Positions 1-6,893 of a stretch of 25,504 nt of DNA are shown piece by piece. The DNA is from CAXBNV01 sp963977185 (lineage in GTDB: Bacteria > Pseudomonadota > Gammaproteobacteria > JAGOUU01): NCBI GenBank assembly GCA_963977185.1, contig CAXBNV010000024.1:1-25504 (forward strand). The letters are read 5' to 3'. The notes beneath the pieces were generated by a model. It saw only the letters and a program-made list of their open reading frames with translations, ran no database searches and had not been told where the DNA came from. Both the position numbers and the translations under genes were made by a program. Every line of letters begins with the position of its first letter. Positions within the stretch are counted from its first letter, which is position 1.

Positions 1-1
1 C

Positions 2-490
2 AAATCATTAGATAGAGCTAGAGAAACATGGCAAAAGCATGGCTATAGTGAGAAATAGATTCAGCAAAAAATGACTGGGCAAGAAACTCGCAATAAACTT
101 ACTGATTACTGGAAAGAGCATGGTATTAAAGAAGGCAATGAATTTGCTATTTTAACAAATATTATTCATCAAGAATGGGCAGAAGTTAGCGTTAAAGATC
201 ATAAAAATGCTAAAGGCTTAAAAACTCAAAATTTACGTGATCACATGAGTGAAGCCGAGCTTATCTTTACTGCACTAGCAGAGTTATCTACTAGACAGGT
301 AGCAGAAACTACAAATGCAACTGGCATGAAAGAAAATAAATCCGCATGTAAAACTGGTGGTGGTATTGCTAAAAAAGCTAAAGAGGATTTGGAGAAGAAA
401 ACTGGCAGGAAAGTTGTAACTTCTGATAATTTTCTTGCTAATACTAAAAAGATATCTAATAAAAATAACAAAGAAAAAAATAATAAGTGA
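2..490 (+). pseudogene. DinD/BRO-type antirepressor-like gene, 5' cut by window and broken by an amber codon
   Basis: The reading frame is open from the window edge and would read SLDRARETWQKHGYSEK, then a TAG at 56-58, then IQQKMTGQETRNKLTDYWKEHG. The protein continues across the stop without any change of frame, and a Trp (TGG) would fit at the stop, so this looks like one point mutation in an older gene. The downstream part (139 codons from ATG 71) contains a segment with DHMSEAELIFTALAELSTRQ followed by a basic Lys-rich region and NFLANTKKIS. This layout resembles the C-terminal half of DNA-damage-inducible protein D and BRO-type phage antirepressors. The remainder downstream of the stop could still be translated from ATG 71, but no good ribosome site precedes it. 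Family assignment is from remembered motif pattern; the nonsense codon is read directly. Confidence 0.6.
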
Positions 491-635
491 AGGAAGGAAT
501 GAACCTATAATGAAATATAAAATAAAATTTGATTATTAAAATTTTTATTCAAAAATAATGTAGATATAATTAAAGATTCACAGAAATATTTTCTTTTAGA
601 ATTACAATGGATATTAAAAATAATATAAAATTATA
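491..635. other. Intergenic stretch without a recognisable gene
   Basis: This very AT-rich stretch separates the broken BRO-like gene from the RiPP promoter. A purine-rich GAAGGAAGGAATG string at about 489-501 looks like a ribosome site, but the frames that follow end after 3 (ATG 499) and 9 (ATG 510) codons, so no peptide gene is called. Confidence 0.4.
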
Positions 636-663
636 TTTACAAAAGTTTATCAGGGATTATAAT
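636..663 (+). promoter_or_regulatory. Sigma70 promoter of the RiPP precursor gene
   Basis: TTTACA at 636-641 and a consensus TATAAT at 658-663 are separated by 16 bases. Transcription would begin near 670, about 25 bases before the precursor start codon. This is the best promoter match in the left part of the window. Confidence 0.65.
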
Positions 664-695
664 CTTACACTAAGAATTTTAATTTAGGAGTAATT

Positions 696-821
696 ATGAA
701 CATATCTAAAAATTCTCAAGACACATTTGATTCGATTGACTTATGTGATGATATCATGATTGTTGAAACAATTAATGATGACGAAGTTATCGAAGAAATG
801 CTATGTAATACAGCATATTAA
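696..821 (+). CDS. RiPP precursor peptide, 41 residues, two Leu-Cys motifs
   Basis: This small gene has a clear ribosome site (TAGGAG at 685-690, five bases before ATG), a consensus promoter at 636-663 and a terminator just after it. The 41-residue product begins MNISKNSQDTF, is strongly acidic in the middle (many Asp and Glu) and ends EEMLCNTAY. It has only two cysteines, Cys17 in LCDD and Cys37 in LCNT, exactly 20 residues apart and each preceded by Leu. Its position upstream of a DUF692 iron oxidase gene is the usual place for the substrate of such an enzyme. By analogy with methanobactin and related pathways, the Cys-containing C-terminus (MLCNTAY) is the likely core and the acidic part the leader, but Cys17 and the Asp residues are also possible targets. 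It is not an obvious methanobactin precursor, since it lacks the Cys-Gly/Ser-rich core. Confidence 0.72.
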   Translation: MNISKNSQDTFDSIDLCDDIMIVETINDDEVIEEMLCNTAY

Positions 822-866
822 CTATAATCAAATAATTAACATAGATTATTTGGAAAAAATAAAGTG

Positions 867-909
867 GCAGAGAAATATTTACAACCATAATTCATTTCTC
901 TGCTTTTTT
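867..909 (+). terminator. Rho-independent terminator/attenuator after the precursor gene
   Basis: GCAGAGAAAT (867-876) and ATTTCTCTGC (894-903) form a perfect 10-bp stem with a 17-base loop, followed by a run of T. It lies between the precursor and the enzyme genes. Partial read-through would give much more precursor than enzyme messenger RNA, a common arrangement in RiPP operons. Confidence 0.8.
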
Positions 910-1120
910 ATAAAATGCATAAGATACTAATTAATTTGCAAAGTTCATCTAAAAAATACAATATATTATAGCAAGGTTAACTTCAAACCATAGGCTCATT
1001 TCCAATATACAACAAAAACCATTTTTATTAGGTTCTATTTTTGATGTCAATTATTATGAGCATAATCTTATAAAAAAACACTTAGATCTGCATGGGCATC
1101 TAATTTCAAAAACTGCAGAG

Positions 1121-1762
1121 TTGTTTGAAGAAAAAAGATGGTTAGATTTGCTTTTGACTATAAAATATACCAATAATATTGTTAATCAAAATAAACTGAA
1201 ATTAATGTGGCAAGATTATTTAGATAATTATGATATATCGCACCATATACCCGAGTCACCTGTAAATGAGTCTATTGAATTCCTTAGGTTTATAATCAAA
1301 CAGTCTAGTTTAAATAAATTGCAGTCCGCTATCGCTGAATATGAACTTAAAAGAAACTTAACATTAGCATACAATTTTGATGATCAAAGTACATTTATTG
1401 TAAATAATTTTGAATCAATCAAAAAATATCAATTCTATAAAGCGAAAATTAATCCTAGTTTTATTATATTTGAATCAGTAGACAAAGAAGCGTACAATTA
1501 TGTGTTTTCCTACATTCTGAAAAAAGAAAACTTACCAGATGGTCTCATGATTTGTTTTTACAAAAATCCATATACATTAAAAGTACATAGAGTAATTTTA
1601 TCAAAAAAATCTTATGAAAAAATCAACGATTTGATCTCATGCGACACTTTAAAAAACTATTCCAACAACTTTAGACCCAATAATAATGTAAAGACTAATT
1701 TATTATTGAATTTATATAACGCTAATTTAGTATTTATTGACAGAGTAAATTATCATGATTAA
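1121..1762 (+). CDS. Putative DUF692 partner / peptide-recognition protein (start uncertain)
   Basis: I do not recognise this protein by sequence with certainty. DUF692 enzymes (MbnB, TglH) nearly always work in a complex with a partner (MbnC, TglI) that binds the precursor, and this is the only gene here placed and sized for that role: it lies between precursor and DUF692 gene and overlaps the latter by 8 bases. The protein is mixed alpha/beta, with a helical first half containing WLDLLL and MWQDYLDNY, and a second half with DGLMICFYKNPYTLKVHRV. The start is a problem. TTG 1121 has no ribosome site, and the same frame stays open upstream to 953 with coding-like content (FLLGSIFDVNYYEHNLIKKH) but no ATG, GTG or TTG. 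An ATG at 915 opens a different frame that reaches an A6 run at 951-956, where a one-base slip or indel would join the two. The gene may therefore be longer, frameshifted or unusually started. Confidence 0.5.
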   Translation: MFEEKRWLDLLLTIKYTNNIVNQNKLKLMWQDYLDNYDISHHIPESPVNESIEFLRFIIKQSSLNKLQSAIAEYELKRNLTLAYNFDDQSTFIVNNFESIKKYQFYKAKINPSFIIFESVDKEAYNYVFSYILKKENLPDGLMICFYKNPYTLKVHRVILSKKSYEKINDLISCDTLKNYSNNFRPNNNVKTNLLLNLYNANLVFIDRVNYHD

Positions 1763-2567
1763 CTCGAACAAGTCGGTTGGAATTGGTATAAATTATAGGG
1801 ATGAGTTTTCAGAGCAAATTTTAGATAATATAGAAATTTTTGATTTCATAGAAATGAACACAGAGGGAATGTATAAAAATAATATAATAATAGATAAACT
1901 ATTAAATCATACTGATATATTGCTACATGGATTAACCTTATCAATTGGTACCTACGGAGAGGAAGTATCAAAAACATATTTAGAAAATTTAGGTAAAACT
2001 ATTAATAAAACAAATTGTTGCTGGTTTAGTGAACACATTGCTATAACAAAAATAAATGGTTTAAACTTAAGAGCCTTAATGCCAGTGGAGTTTACAGAAT
2101 ATAATATATATGAAATTGTAAACAAAGTAAGATTAATAAAATCGCTAACAAATAAACCATTTTTATTAGAAAATATTGCATATTATTATCCCATGCCATA
2201 CAACACTATTTCAGAACATGAATTCATATCGAAAATTGTTGTTGCTTCAGATTGTGGGCTGCTGCTTGATATAAATAATTTATACGTTAATTCTATTAAT
2301 CACAAGTATGATCCATATGAATTTATAGATCGCTTACCGCTAGACAGAGTTATTGAAGTGCATGTTGCTGGCTGTGATTATATAAATGGTCTTATGGTTG
2401 ATACTCATGCCTCTCGTGTGAGAGAAGAGGTAATATCACTTTTTAAATATTTATTTAAGAAAACGCCATTGAAAAGTGTTATTATCGAACGAGATGATAG
2501 ACCAAAAGACTTTCAGGAAATTATTGACGAAGTAAGTGTTTTCAGAAAAATAATAAAAAATGGATAA
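1755..2567 (+). CDS. DUF692 (MbnB/TglH-type) multinuclear non-heme iron-dependent oxidase
   Basis: The 270-residue protein is the usual size for the DUF692 TIM-barrel family, which uses two or three iron ions and oxygen to rearrange cysteine or other side chains in a precursor peptide (oxazolone and thioamide in methanobactin, beta-carbon excision in TglHI). The motifs run in family order: LLHGLTLSIG with His58, SEHIA with Glu93-His94, LLENIAYYY with Glu139-Asn140, LLLDINNLYVNS with Asp172 and Asn174/175 followed by His183, VHVAGC with His203, DTHASRV with Asp216 and His218, and IIERDD with Glu245. All ligand-type residues expected for iron binding appear to be present, so it should be active. 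ATG 1755 overlaps the end of the preceding gene, implying translational coupling, and the next gene begins 3 bases after its stop. The family call is strong; the chemistry on this substrate is inferred. Confidence 0.9.
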   Translation: MINSNKSVGIGINYRDEFSEQILDNIEIFDFIEMNTEGMYKNNIIIDKLLNHTDILLHGLTLSIGTYGEEVSKTYLENLGKTINKTNCCWFSEHIAITKINGLNLRALMPVEFTEYNIYEIVNKVRLIKSLTNKPFLLENIAYYYPMPYNTISEHEFISKIVVASDCGLLLDINNLYVNSINHKYDPYEFIDRLPLDRVIEVHVAGCDYINGLMVDTHASRVREEVISLFKYLFKKTPLKSVIIERDDRPKDFQEIIDEVSVFRKIIKNG

Positions 2568-2570
2568 TAT

Positions 2571-3407
2571 ATGTACTACAATTTTGGTATAAATAAAATA
2601 TTAGAAATTATAAAAATAATATCTGGAACAGAGAAACAACAATTTTCTTTAGACGACCAAGAAGTTTTACAAAAATATAACACCTATCTAGAAAAAAATT
2701 CTGTTTTTGATACACCTATAACATGGGGTGATATTAAAATCATAGACTTGAATGAATTAAAAACAATCGCATTAGATTTTTACACTAATAAACATAAATT
2801 TTTTAAAGAAAATTCTCCTATTGTACAACAAAAAATACAATCTGGTTCATTCCATACCGCGCTAAGTGAATTAAGATTAGATAATATAAAACTATATAAC
2901 TTATCAAAATTTATAATTAGAACGATTCTCATAAATCAATTGCGAGAATATACAAACGGAACAACTGTTGAGACAATTGGGCTAGCTAATTTTGATTTTA
3001 AAGACAACTTTAATAATGAGGATTTCAAAGAGTTGCTTGTTCACCAGTTAACCCATATGATTTTATTTTTAGATAATGCTAATAATAAGCATGTTATAGA
3101 TAACTGCGAAGAAACTATGTTAGAGGTAGGTCTTAGGTACAAACTTGGAGGCACCATGTTCCCAGCTTATATTTGTTTTCATAGTTATTTGGTAGCAGTA
3201 GAAGTTTTGAGCCATAGAAGACATTTGAATAATATTGACATTGCAACTAATTGTCATGGTAGTACTATGCGCATATTAACTATGAGTAATCACTTTGGGA
3301 GTGCAATTAATAATAATTTGAATTTGTTTACTGATTATGGACGTACTATTATTGCCAAGGGAATGAGCATTATTTCCGAAATAACAAAAGAATTTAACTT
3401 ACAGTAA
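2571..3407 (+). CDS. HxxxH protein resembling 2-oxoglutarate HExxH-type peptide beta-hydroxylases
   Basis: The first half of the 278-residue protein is variable and helical. The second half has LLVHQLTHMILFLDN with His158 and His162, then EVGLRYKLGGTMFPAYICFHSYLVAVEVLSHRRHL, with His204 as candidate third ligand. This pattern matches my memory of the HEXXH-motif peptide-modification proteins shown to be iron and 2-oxoglutarate dependent peptide beta-hydroxylases rather than proteases. Here the Glu of HExxH is Gln159, which would remove the general base needed for peptide hydrolysis but not metal binding, so an oxygenase role fits better. It lies 3 bases after the DUF692 gene and 10 bases before a TauD-like gene. 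The likely substrate is the 41-residue precursor. An alternative is an inactive metalloprotease relative serving as scaffold. Confidence 0.55.
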   Translation: MYYNFGINKILEIIKIISGTEKQQFSLDDQEVLQKYNTYLEKNSVFDTPITWGDIKIIDLNELKTIALDFYTNKHKFFKENSPIVQQKIQSGSFHTALSELRLDNIKLYNLSKFIIRTILINQLREYTNGTTVETIGLANFDFKDNFNNEDFKELLVHQLTHMILFLDNANNKHVIDNCEETMLEVGLRYKLGGTMFPAYICFHSYLVAVEVLSHRRHLNNIDIATNCHGSTMRILTMSNHFGSAINNNLNLFTDYGRTIIAKGMSIISEITKEFNLQ

Positions 3408-3417
3408 AAATTGTATC

Positions 3418-4212
3418 ATGGCAGAGATAACTCAAGAATATTTTTTAACTATAGCTAAAAGCATTAATACTCTCGACTATAACTTTCAATCTAACTATTG
3501 TGATGATTATATTTTTATTGATAATCTTGATTATTATGACCATAAAATAAAAGATATAGTTAATGAAAAAGGGTACGTAGTTATTGAGTTCCTTGAATAC
3601 AGCAATAAAATAGAGGCTTATTTAGAAAATATTTTTGGTAGTTATATGGTAGATAAAAACCCCAATAAACTGAACTATACAAAGCTACAATATTCAGTAG
3701 GTTCGAAATATTATGCCCTTTCGTCTTTAGCACAGCCAATACATACTGATGAAGGATATACCAATACCTATCCAAAATATGTAGGATTATACTGTCAAAA
3801 CGAATCAATAATGGGTGGATGCAGTATCATTGTTAAATTCGAACCTTTATTTAAGCTTATAAAAAATTATTATCCCTTATGTATTGATAAACTATTTAAC
3901 TATAATGCTTTAAAAGTTTATAACGCTAATGGCTGTGAAAACAAACCTCTTTTATTTAAATTTAATGATAGCACTGGAATAAGTTATTCTCCTGTATTAA
4001 AAAAACTAGAAGGTAATAAAGATGTTCTTAATGTCTTTAAATTTATTACATCATATGTCCACGATGTTAAAAATCAAATTAGGTTTAAACTTAAAAAAAA
4101 TCAATTGTTAATTTTAGATAATCGTAAAATATTACATGGACGCACATCATTTCAAAATAATGATACTAGAATTTTGTATCGATATTGGCTAAATAAAGAA
4201 GTCCTATGCTAA
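3418..4212 (+). CDS. TauD/TfdA-like Fe(II)/2-oxoglutarate dioxygenase
   Basis: The 264-residue protein has the features of the TauD/clavaminate synthase group. The HxD iron motif is in QPIHTDEGY (His109, Asp111), the distal iron His is in LDNRKILHGRTSF (His240), and an Arg for 2-oxoglutarate follows in DTRILYRYWLN (Arg251 or Arg255). Enzymes of this type hydroxylate or desaturate unactivated carbons; in peptide pathways they commonly make beta-hydroxy amino acids. The gene sits within the cluster, 10 bases after the HxxxH gene, and its last 7 bases overlap the permease gene. The start ATG 3418 has only a weak ribosome site, consistent with coupling to the upstream gene. Family call is good; substrate (precursor side chain) is inferred from context. 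Confidence 0.8.
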   Translation: MAEITQEYFLTIAKSINTLDYNFQSNYCDDYIFIDNLDYYDHKIKDIVNEKGYVVIEFLEYSNKIEAYLENIFGSYMVDKNPNKLNYTKLQYSVGSKYYALSSLAQPIHTDEGYTNTYPKYVGLYCQNESIMGGCSIIVKFEPLFKLIKNYYPLCIDKLFNYNALKVYNANGCENKPLLFKFNDSTGISYSPVLKKLEGNKDVLNVFKFITSYVHDVKNQIRFKLKKNQLLILDNRKILHGRTSFQNNDTRILYRYWLNKEVLC

Positions 4213-5438
4213 CAGCCTACAGTCAACCACAATCATTTTTTTATTTGCTTAAATTCAATACAGCCTGGTACAAGCAAATAATGGCAGATTTAATTACAAG
4301 ATATAAGATCTTATTTTTATTTATTATTTTATTAATTGTACCGTCGGTTAATGCAATAAAACATATCTTTTTATTGCCTGCATCTAAATTAATCTTTCCT
4401 TCATCTAACATTACTGAATTTATTTTGTCGTGGGTTTTTTATCAAATTTTATCTATTATATGGGCAGAAATGAATTTCCGTTTGGCATATAATAACCAAT
4501 GGGATAAATATCTATTATCGTTACCTATTAAACAAAATATTAGATTGTTAACTACTATTTTTAATCTATTGTTTTCTAATATCCCTATATTTTTACCGTT
4601 CCTTTTAATTTTCATGTCAAATATTATTTTTAACCCATGGAATAACTATACTTCTATAATTATATTACAAAAAATAATAATGCTACCGACCTCTCTTGTC
4701 TTACTCCAATATGCATGGTTAAGAAGCATGAAATTATTTTTTATTTATGGTCTATGTGTAAACGTAATAGTAATTGCTTTATATTCCACTGATACTTTCT
4801 GGTCACATTATTCTTGGATCTTTATTAATAATTTCATGTATGTATATGGATTTATTCTTTTACATCGACATACTCAGCCAAATAAATTTTCTAAATCATG
4901 TAAACTAAACCTAAAGAGCAATTATAAATTAAATAATAAAAAAAATATTTGGCCATTTATTCTAGTACAACTTGCTGGTATTAAAACCACATTATTATAT
5001 AAGTTATTTATTTTATGTATGATGTATGTAATTTATATTGTGTTAATTATTAATTGTTCATATAAAAATACCATATATTATGTGACTACTACTTTTTTAT
5101 TAATAAATTCTTTTATTTTGAGTAATTTATATTATCAACTTTACACCAATAGAAAACTTCATCTCAGATCTTTACAGTATTTACCTATAACAGATAAAGA
5201 TATTTTAAAAATAGACTATATAAGTATCTCGTCAATATTATTAATCTTCAATTTATTATATATTTTATGGGTACCTTCATTTAATTTGCAAATTATATTA
5301 GGCTTGGTTTTATCTCATGCTTATCTGTTATTACTGTACTACCCACAAGTTAACTTTGCTAGACATGGTTCTTTTATGTCATTAATTATAATGCCTGGCT
5401 TTCTATTCATTAATTATTGGTTAATGTGTTTTATATGA
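4206..5438 (+). CDS. ABC-2 type exporter permease
   Basis: This 410-residue protein is almost entirely hydrophobic, with roughly ten predicted membrane segments, for example ILFLFIILLIVPSV near residues 35-48, PIFLPFLLIFMSNIIF and LFILCMMYVIYIVLIINC. A polar stretch with many Lys and Asn (about residues 222-248) separates two membrane halves. It overlaps the TauD-like gene by 7 bases and is followed 10 bases later by an ABC ATPase gene, so the two should form one transporter. Permeases of this kind export peptides or give self-protection against them. No peptidase domain is seen, so the leader must be removed by another protein or not removed at all. The direction of transport is inferred from the family and the RiPP context. 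Confidence 0.75.
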   Translation: MLTAYSQPQSFFYLLKFNTAWYKQIMADLITRYKILFLFIILLIVPSVNAIKHIFLLPASKLIFPSSNITEFILSWVFYQILSIIWAEMNFRLAYNNQWDKYLLSLPIKQNIRLLTTIFNLLFSNIPIFLPFLLIFMSNIIFNPWNNYTSIIILQKIIMLPTSLVLLQYAWLRSMKLFFIYGLCVNVIVIALYSTDTFWSHYSWIFINNFMYVYGFILLHRHTQPNKFSKSCKLNLKSNYKLNNKKNIWPFILVQLAGIKTTLLYKLFILCMMYVIYIVLIINCSYKNTIYYVTTTFLLINSFILSNLYYQLYTNRKLHLRSLQYLPITDKDILKIDYISISSILLIFNLLYILWVPSFNLQIILGLVLSHAYLLLLYYPQVNFARHGSFMSLIIMPGFLFINYWLMCFI

Positions 5439-5448
5439 GATATGAATA

Positions 5449-6105
5449 ATGCAAAATAAATTAAATTTAGCGAGTGTTTCTAAAAAAATAAATAATAAAT
5501 ATATTTATAAAGACATTTCGCTATCATTAGAAGATGGCTGCTATGCTATTTCTGGTCGTAATGGTATTGGGAAAACTGTATTACTTGAGCTTATAGCAGG
5601 AGTATCAAATATTGATGCCGGTGATATTTATCTAAAAAATATCGGAAACTGTAATACTATACCATATAAACAAAAATTGGTGTATGTTCCTGGAGTACCT
5701 GTTTTTTATCCTTTGGCTAAAGGAGTGGATATTTTAAATTTTATTTTATCTGTAAAAGATAATAAAAATATAAAAAATTCTCACCATGCATTAAATAATT
5801 TTATTAAAGAATCAGGATTATCTGAATATATGAACGTAGCTTTTAAAAATATGTCACTTGGCACCCAGAAGAAGTTGTTTTTATCAACTATGTTTATTGG
5901 TGATAATTCTCTTATTATTTTAGATGAGCCTGATAATGGGTTGGACTCCAAAACTATAGATTTATTGGCCTGTAGTATTAATAGATTTGCTGAAAATAAT
6001 ATAGTTATAACGGTATCTCATGATAATAATTTCTTAGAGAAAATCAATCCAAAAATTATAAAACTAGAAAAAACAAACTCAGAAGATGTTGTATTAAATA
6101 TCTAA
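5449..6105 (+). CDS. ABC transporter ATP-binding protein of the RiPP exporter
   Basis: The 218-residue nucleotide-binding domain has Walker A GRNGIGKT (residues 36-43), a divergent signature MSLGTQ (135-140) before KKLFLS, Walker B LIILDEPDNGLD (155-166) and the switch histidine in VSHDNN (His191). The signature lacks the LSGGQ consensus, but the SLGTQ/SLGMKQ type is usual in bacteriocin and drug exporters of the BcrA/CcmA kind. The domain is short, with no fused membrane part, so it needs the permease encoded just upstream. It is the last gene of the rightward operon; its 3' end overlaps that of the convergent acetyltransferase gene by 12 bases. Confidence 0.9.
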   Translation: MQNKLNLASVSKKINNKYIYKDISLSLEDGCYAISGRNGIGKTVLLELIAGVSNIDAGDIYLKNIGNCNTIPYKQKLVYVPGVPVFYPLAKGVDILNFILSVKDNKNIKNSHHALNNFIKESGLSEYMNVAFKNMSLGTQKKLFLSTMFIGDNSLIILDEPDNGLDSKTIDLLACSINRFAENNIVITVSHDNNFLEKINPKIIKLEKTNSEDVVLNI

Positions 6106-6624
6106 TAATATTTTTGATAACATAATTTCATCATAATATTTATTATTAACTTTTATAGCGAATTTCTTAACGCCGTCTACTGTTAATCCAAATTTTTTGC
6201 ATAAATTCAGGCTAATTTCATTTTTAGAAATTACAGAAACTTCAACTCTAATTATCGAATTCTGCTTTGCATGCTCTTCTAAAGTTTTAGCTAATGTATT
6301 TCCAAGACCTATATTATAATATTCCTTCAGAATTCCAATATTTACTTTCATAACGTGAGAGAATCTGCGTAAATTATTTATCTCACCACACACAAAACCT
6401 ATAATATCACCATTTTTATTAATCGCGATAAAAACTGCGGATGCGTTATACTCATTGATTTTAGCCAGATATCTACTTGCGATTTCTATATTATTCTTTC
6501 GCTCGTTCTTATCGTACAAAAGAAACTCATTTTCATCATCCAACTTTTTAATAAACTCAGATAACTTTTGTGCATCTTTAATAGAGGCTTCTCTTATGAT
6601 TATATTATGTATATGTAATGTCAT
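6094..6624 (-). CDS. GNAT-family N-acetyltransferase
   Basis: The 176-residue protein has the GNAT layout. It starts with IIREASIKDAQKLSEFIKKL, has a beta strand AVFIAINKNGDIIGFVCGEI in the middle, then IGILKEYYNIGLGNTLAKTLEEHA (the acetyl-CoA pyrophosphate loop, G-x-G-N, near residue 105) and ends with NEISLNLCKKFGLTVDGVKK, the usual C-terminal part of RimI-like enzymes. It would transfer an acetyl group from acetyl-CoA to an amine; the substrate is unknown. It faces the RiPP operon convergently and overlaps its last gene by 12 bases. It may be a resistance or tailoring enzyme of the cluster, or simply an unrelated neighbour. ATG 6624 is the only obvious start. Confidence 0.75.
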   Translation of the reverse strand: MTLHIHNIIIREASIKDAQKLSEFIKKLDDENEFLLYDKNERKNNIEIASRYLAKINEYNASAVFIAINKNGDIIGFVCGEINNLRRFSHVMKVNIGILKEYYNIGLGNTLAKTLEEHAKQNSIIRVEVSVISKNEISLNLCKKFGLTVDGVKKFAIKVNNKYYDEIMLSKILLDI

Positions 6625-6774
6625 GAAGTAATTGGCCTTGGTTGAAACTTCGTGTATGGCTTTATCCTGATAATTAAGTAATAAGAATAAATTAAAATAA
6701 AAATTTAAATCTTAAAAATTCCAAGTATAATTCTTATAGTATATAAAAACAATGGTGGCACTTTGTGTAAATCA

Positions 6775-6870
6775 ATGCTACATCAAAATGAACTTGAAAA
6801 TCAAGGAAATTTTAATAGAAAATTTATTTCTAATACTAAAGATATCTAAAAAAGATAATAAGGACACCAA
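6775..6870 (+). pseudogene. Possible remnant of the 3' end of a second BRO-like gene
   Basis: The string TCTAATACTAAAGATATCTAA near 6829-6849 closely matches the 3' end of the broken BRO-like gene (GCTAATACTAAAAAGATATC near 437-456), and the bases around it remain similar for some tens of positions. The matching peptide is KFISNTKDI here against NFLANTKKIS there. A 24-codon frame (6775-6849) is all that stays open. In such AT-rich DNA chance cannot be excluded. Confidence 0.3.
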
Positions 6871-6893
6871 AAAATAAAATTTAAGGAATTATA

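Noticed and set aside
241..471. Minus-strand open frame of 76 codons opposite the BRO-like gene
   Set aside because: It mirrors the coding strand of a family-like sequence and has no ribosome site; the plus-strand reading explains the region.
696..821. Calling the precursor a methanobactin (MbnA)
   Set aside because: It has only two cysteines in acidic surroundings, not the Cys-Gly/Ser core, and the neighbouring genes include two extra oxygenases; only the DUF692 chemistry is shared.
2571..3407. Leader-cleaving zinc protease
   Set aside because: The motif is HQLTH, lacking the catalytic Glu of HExxH, and the following segment resembles peptide hydroxylases more than proteases.
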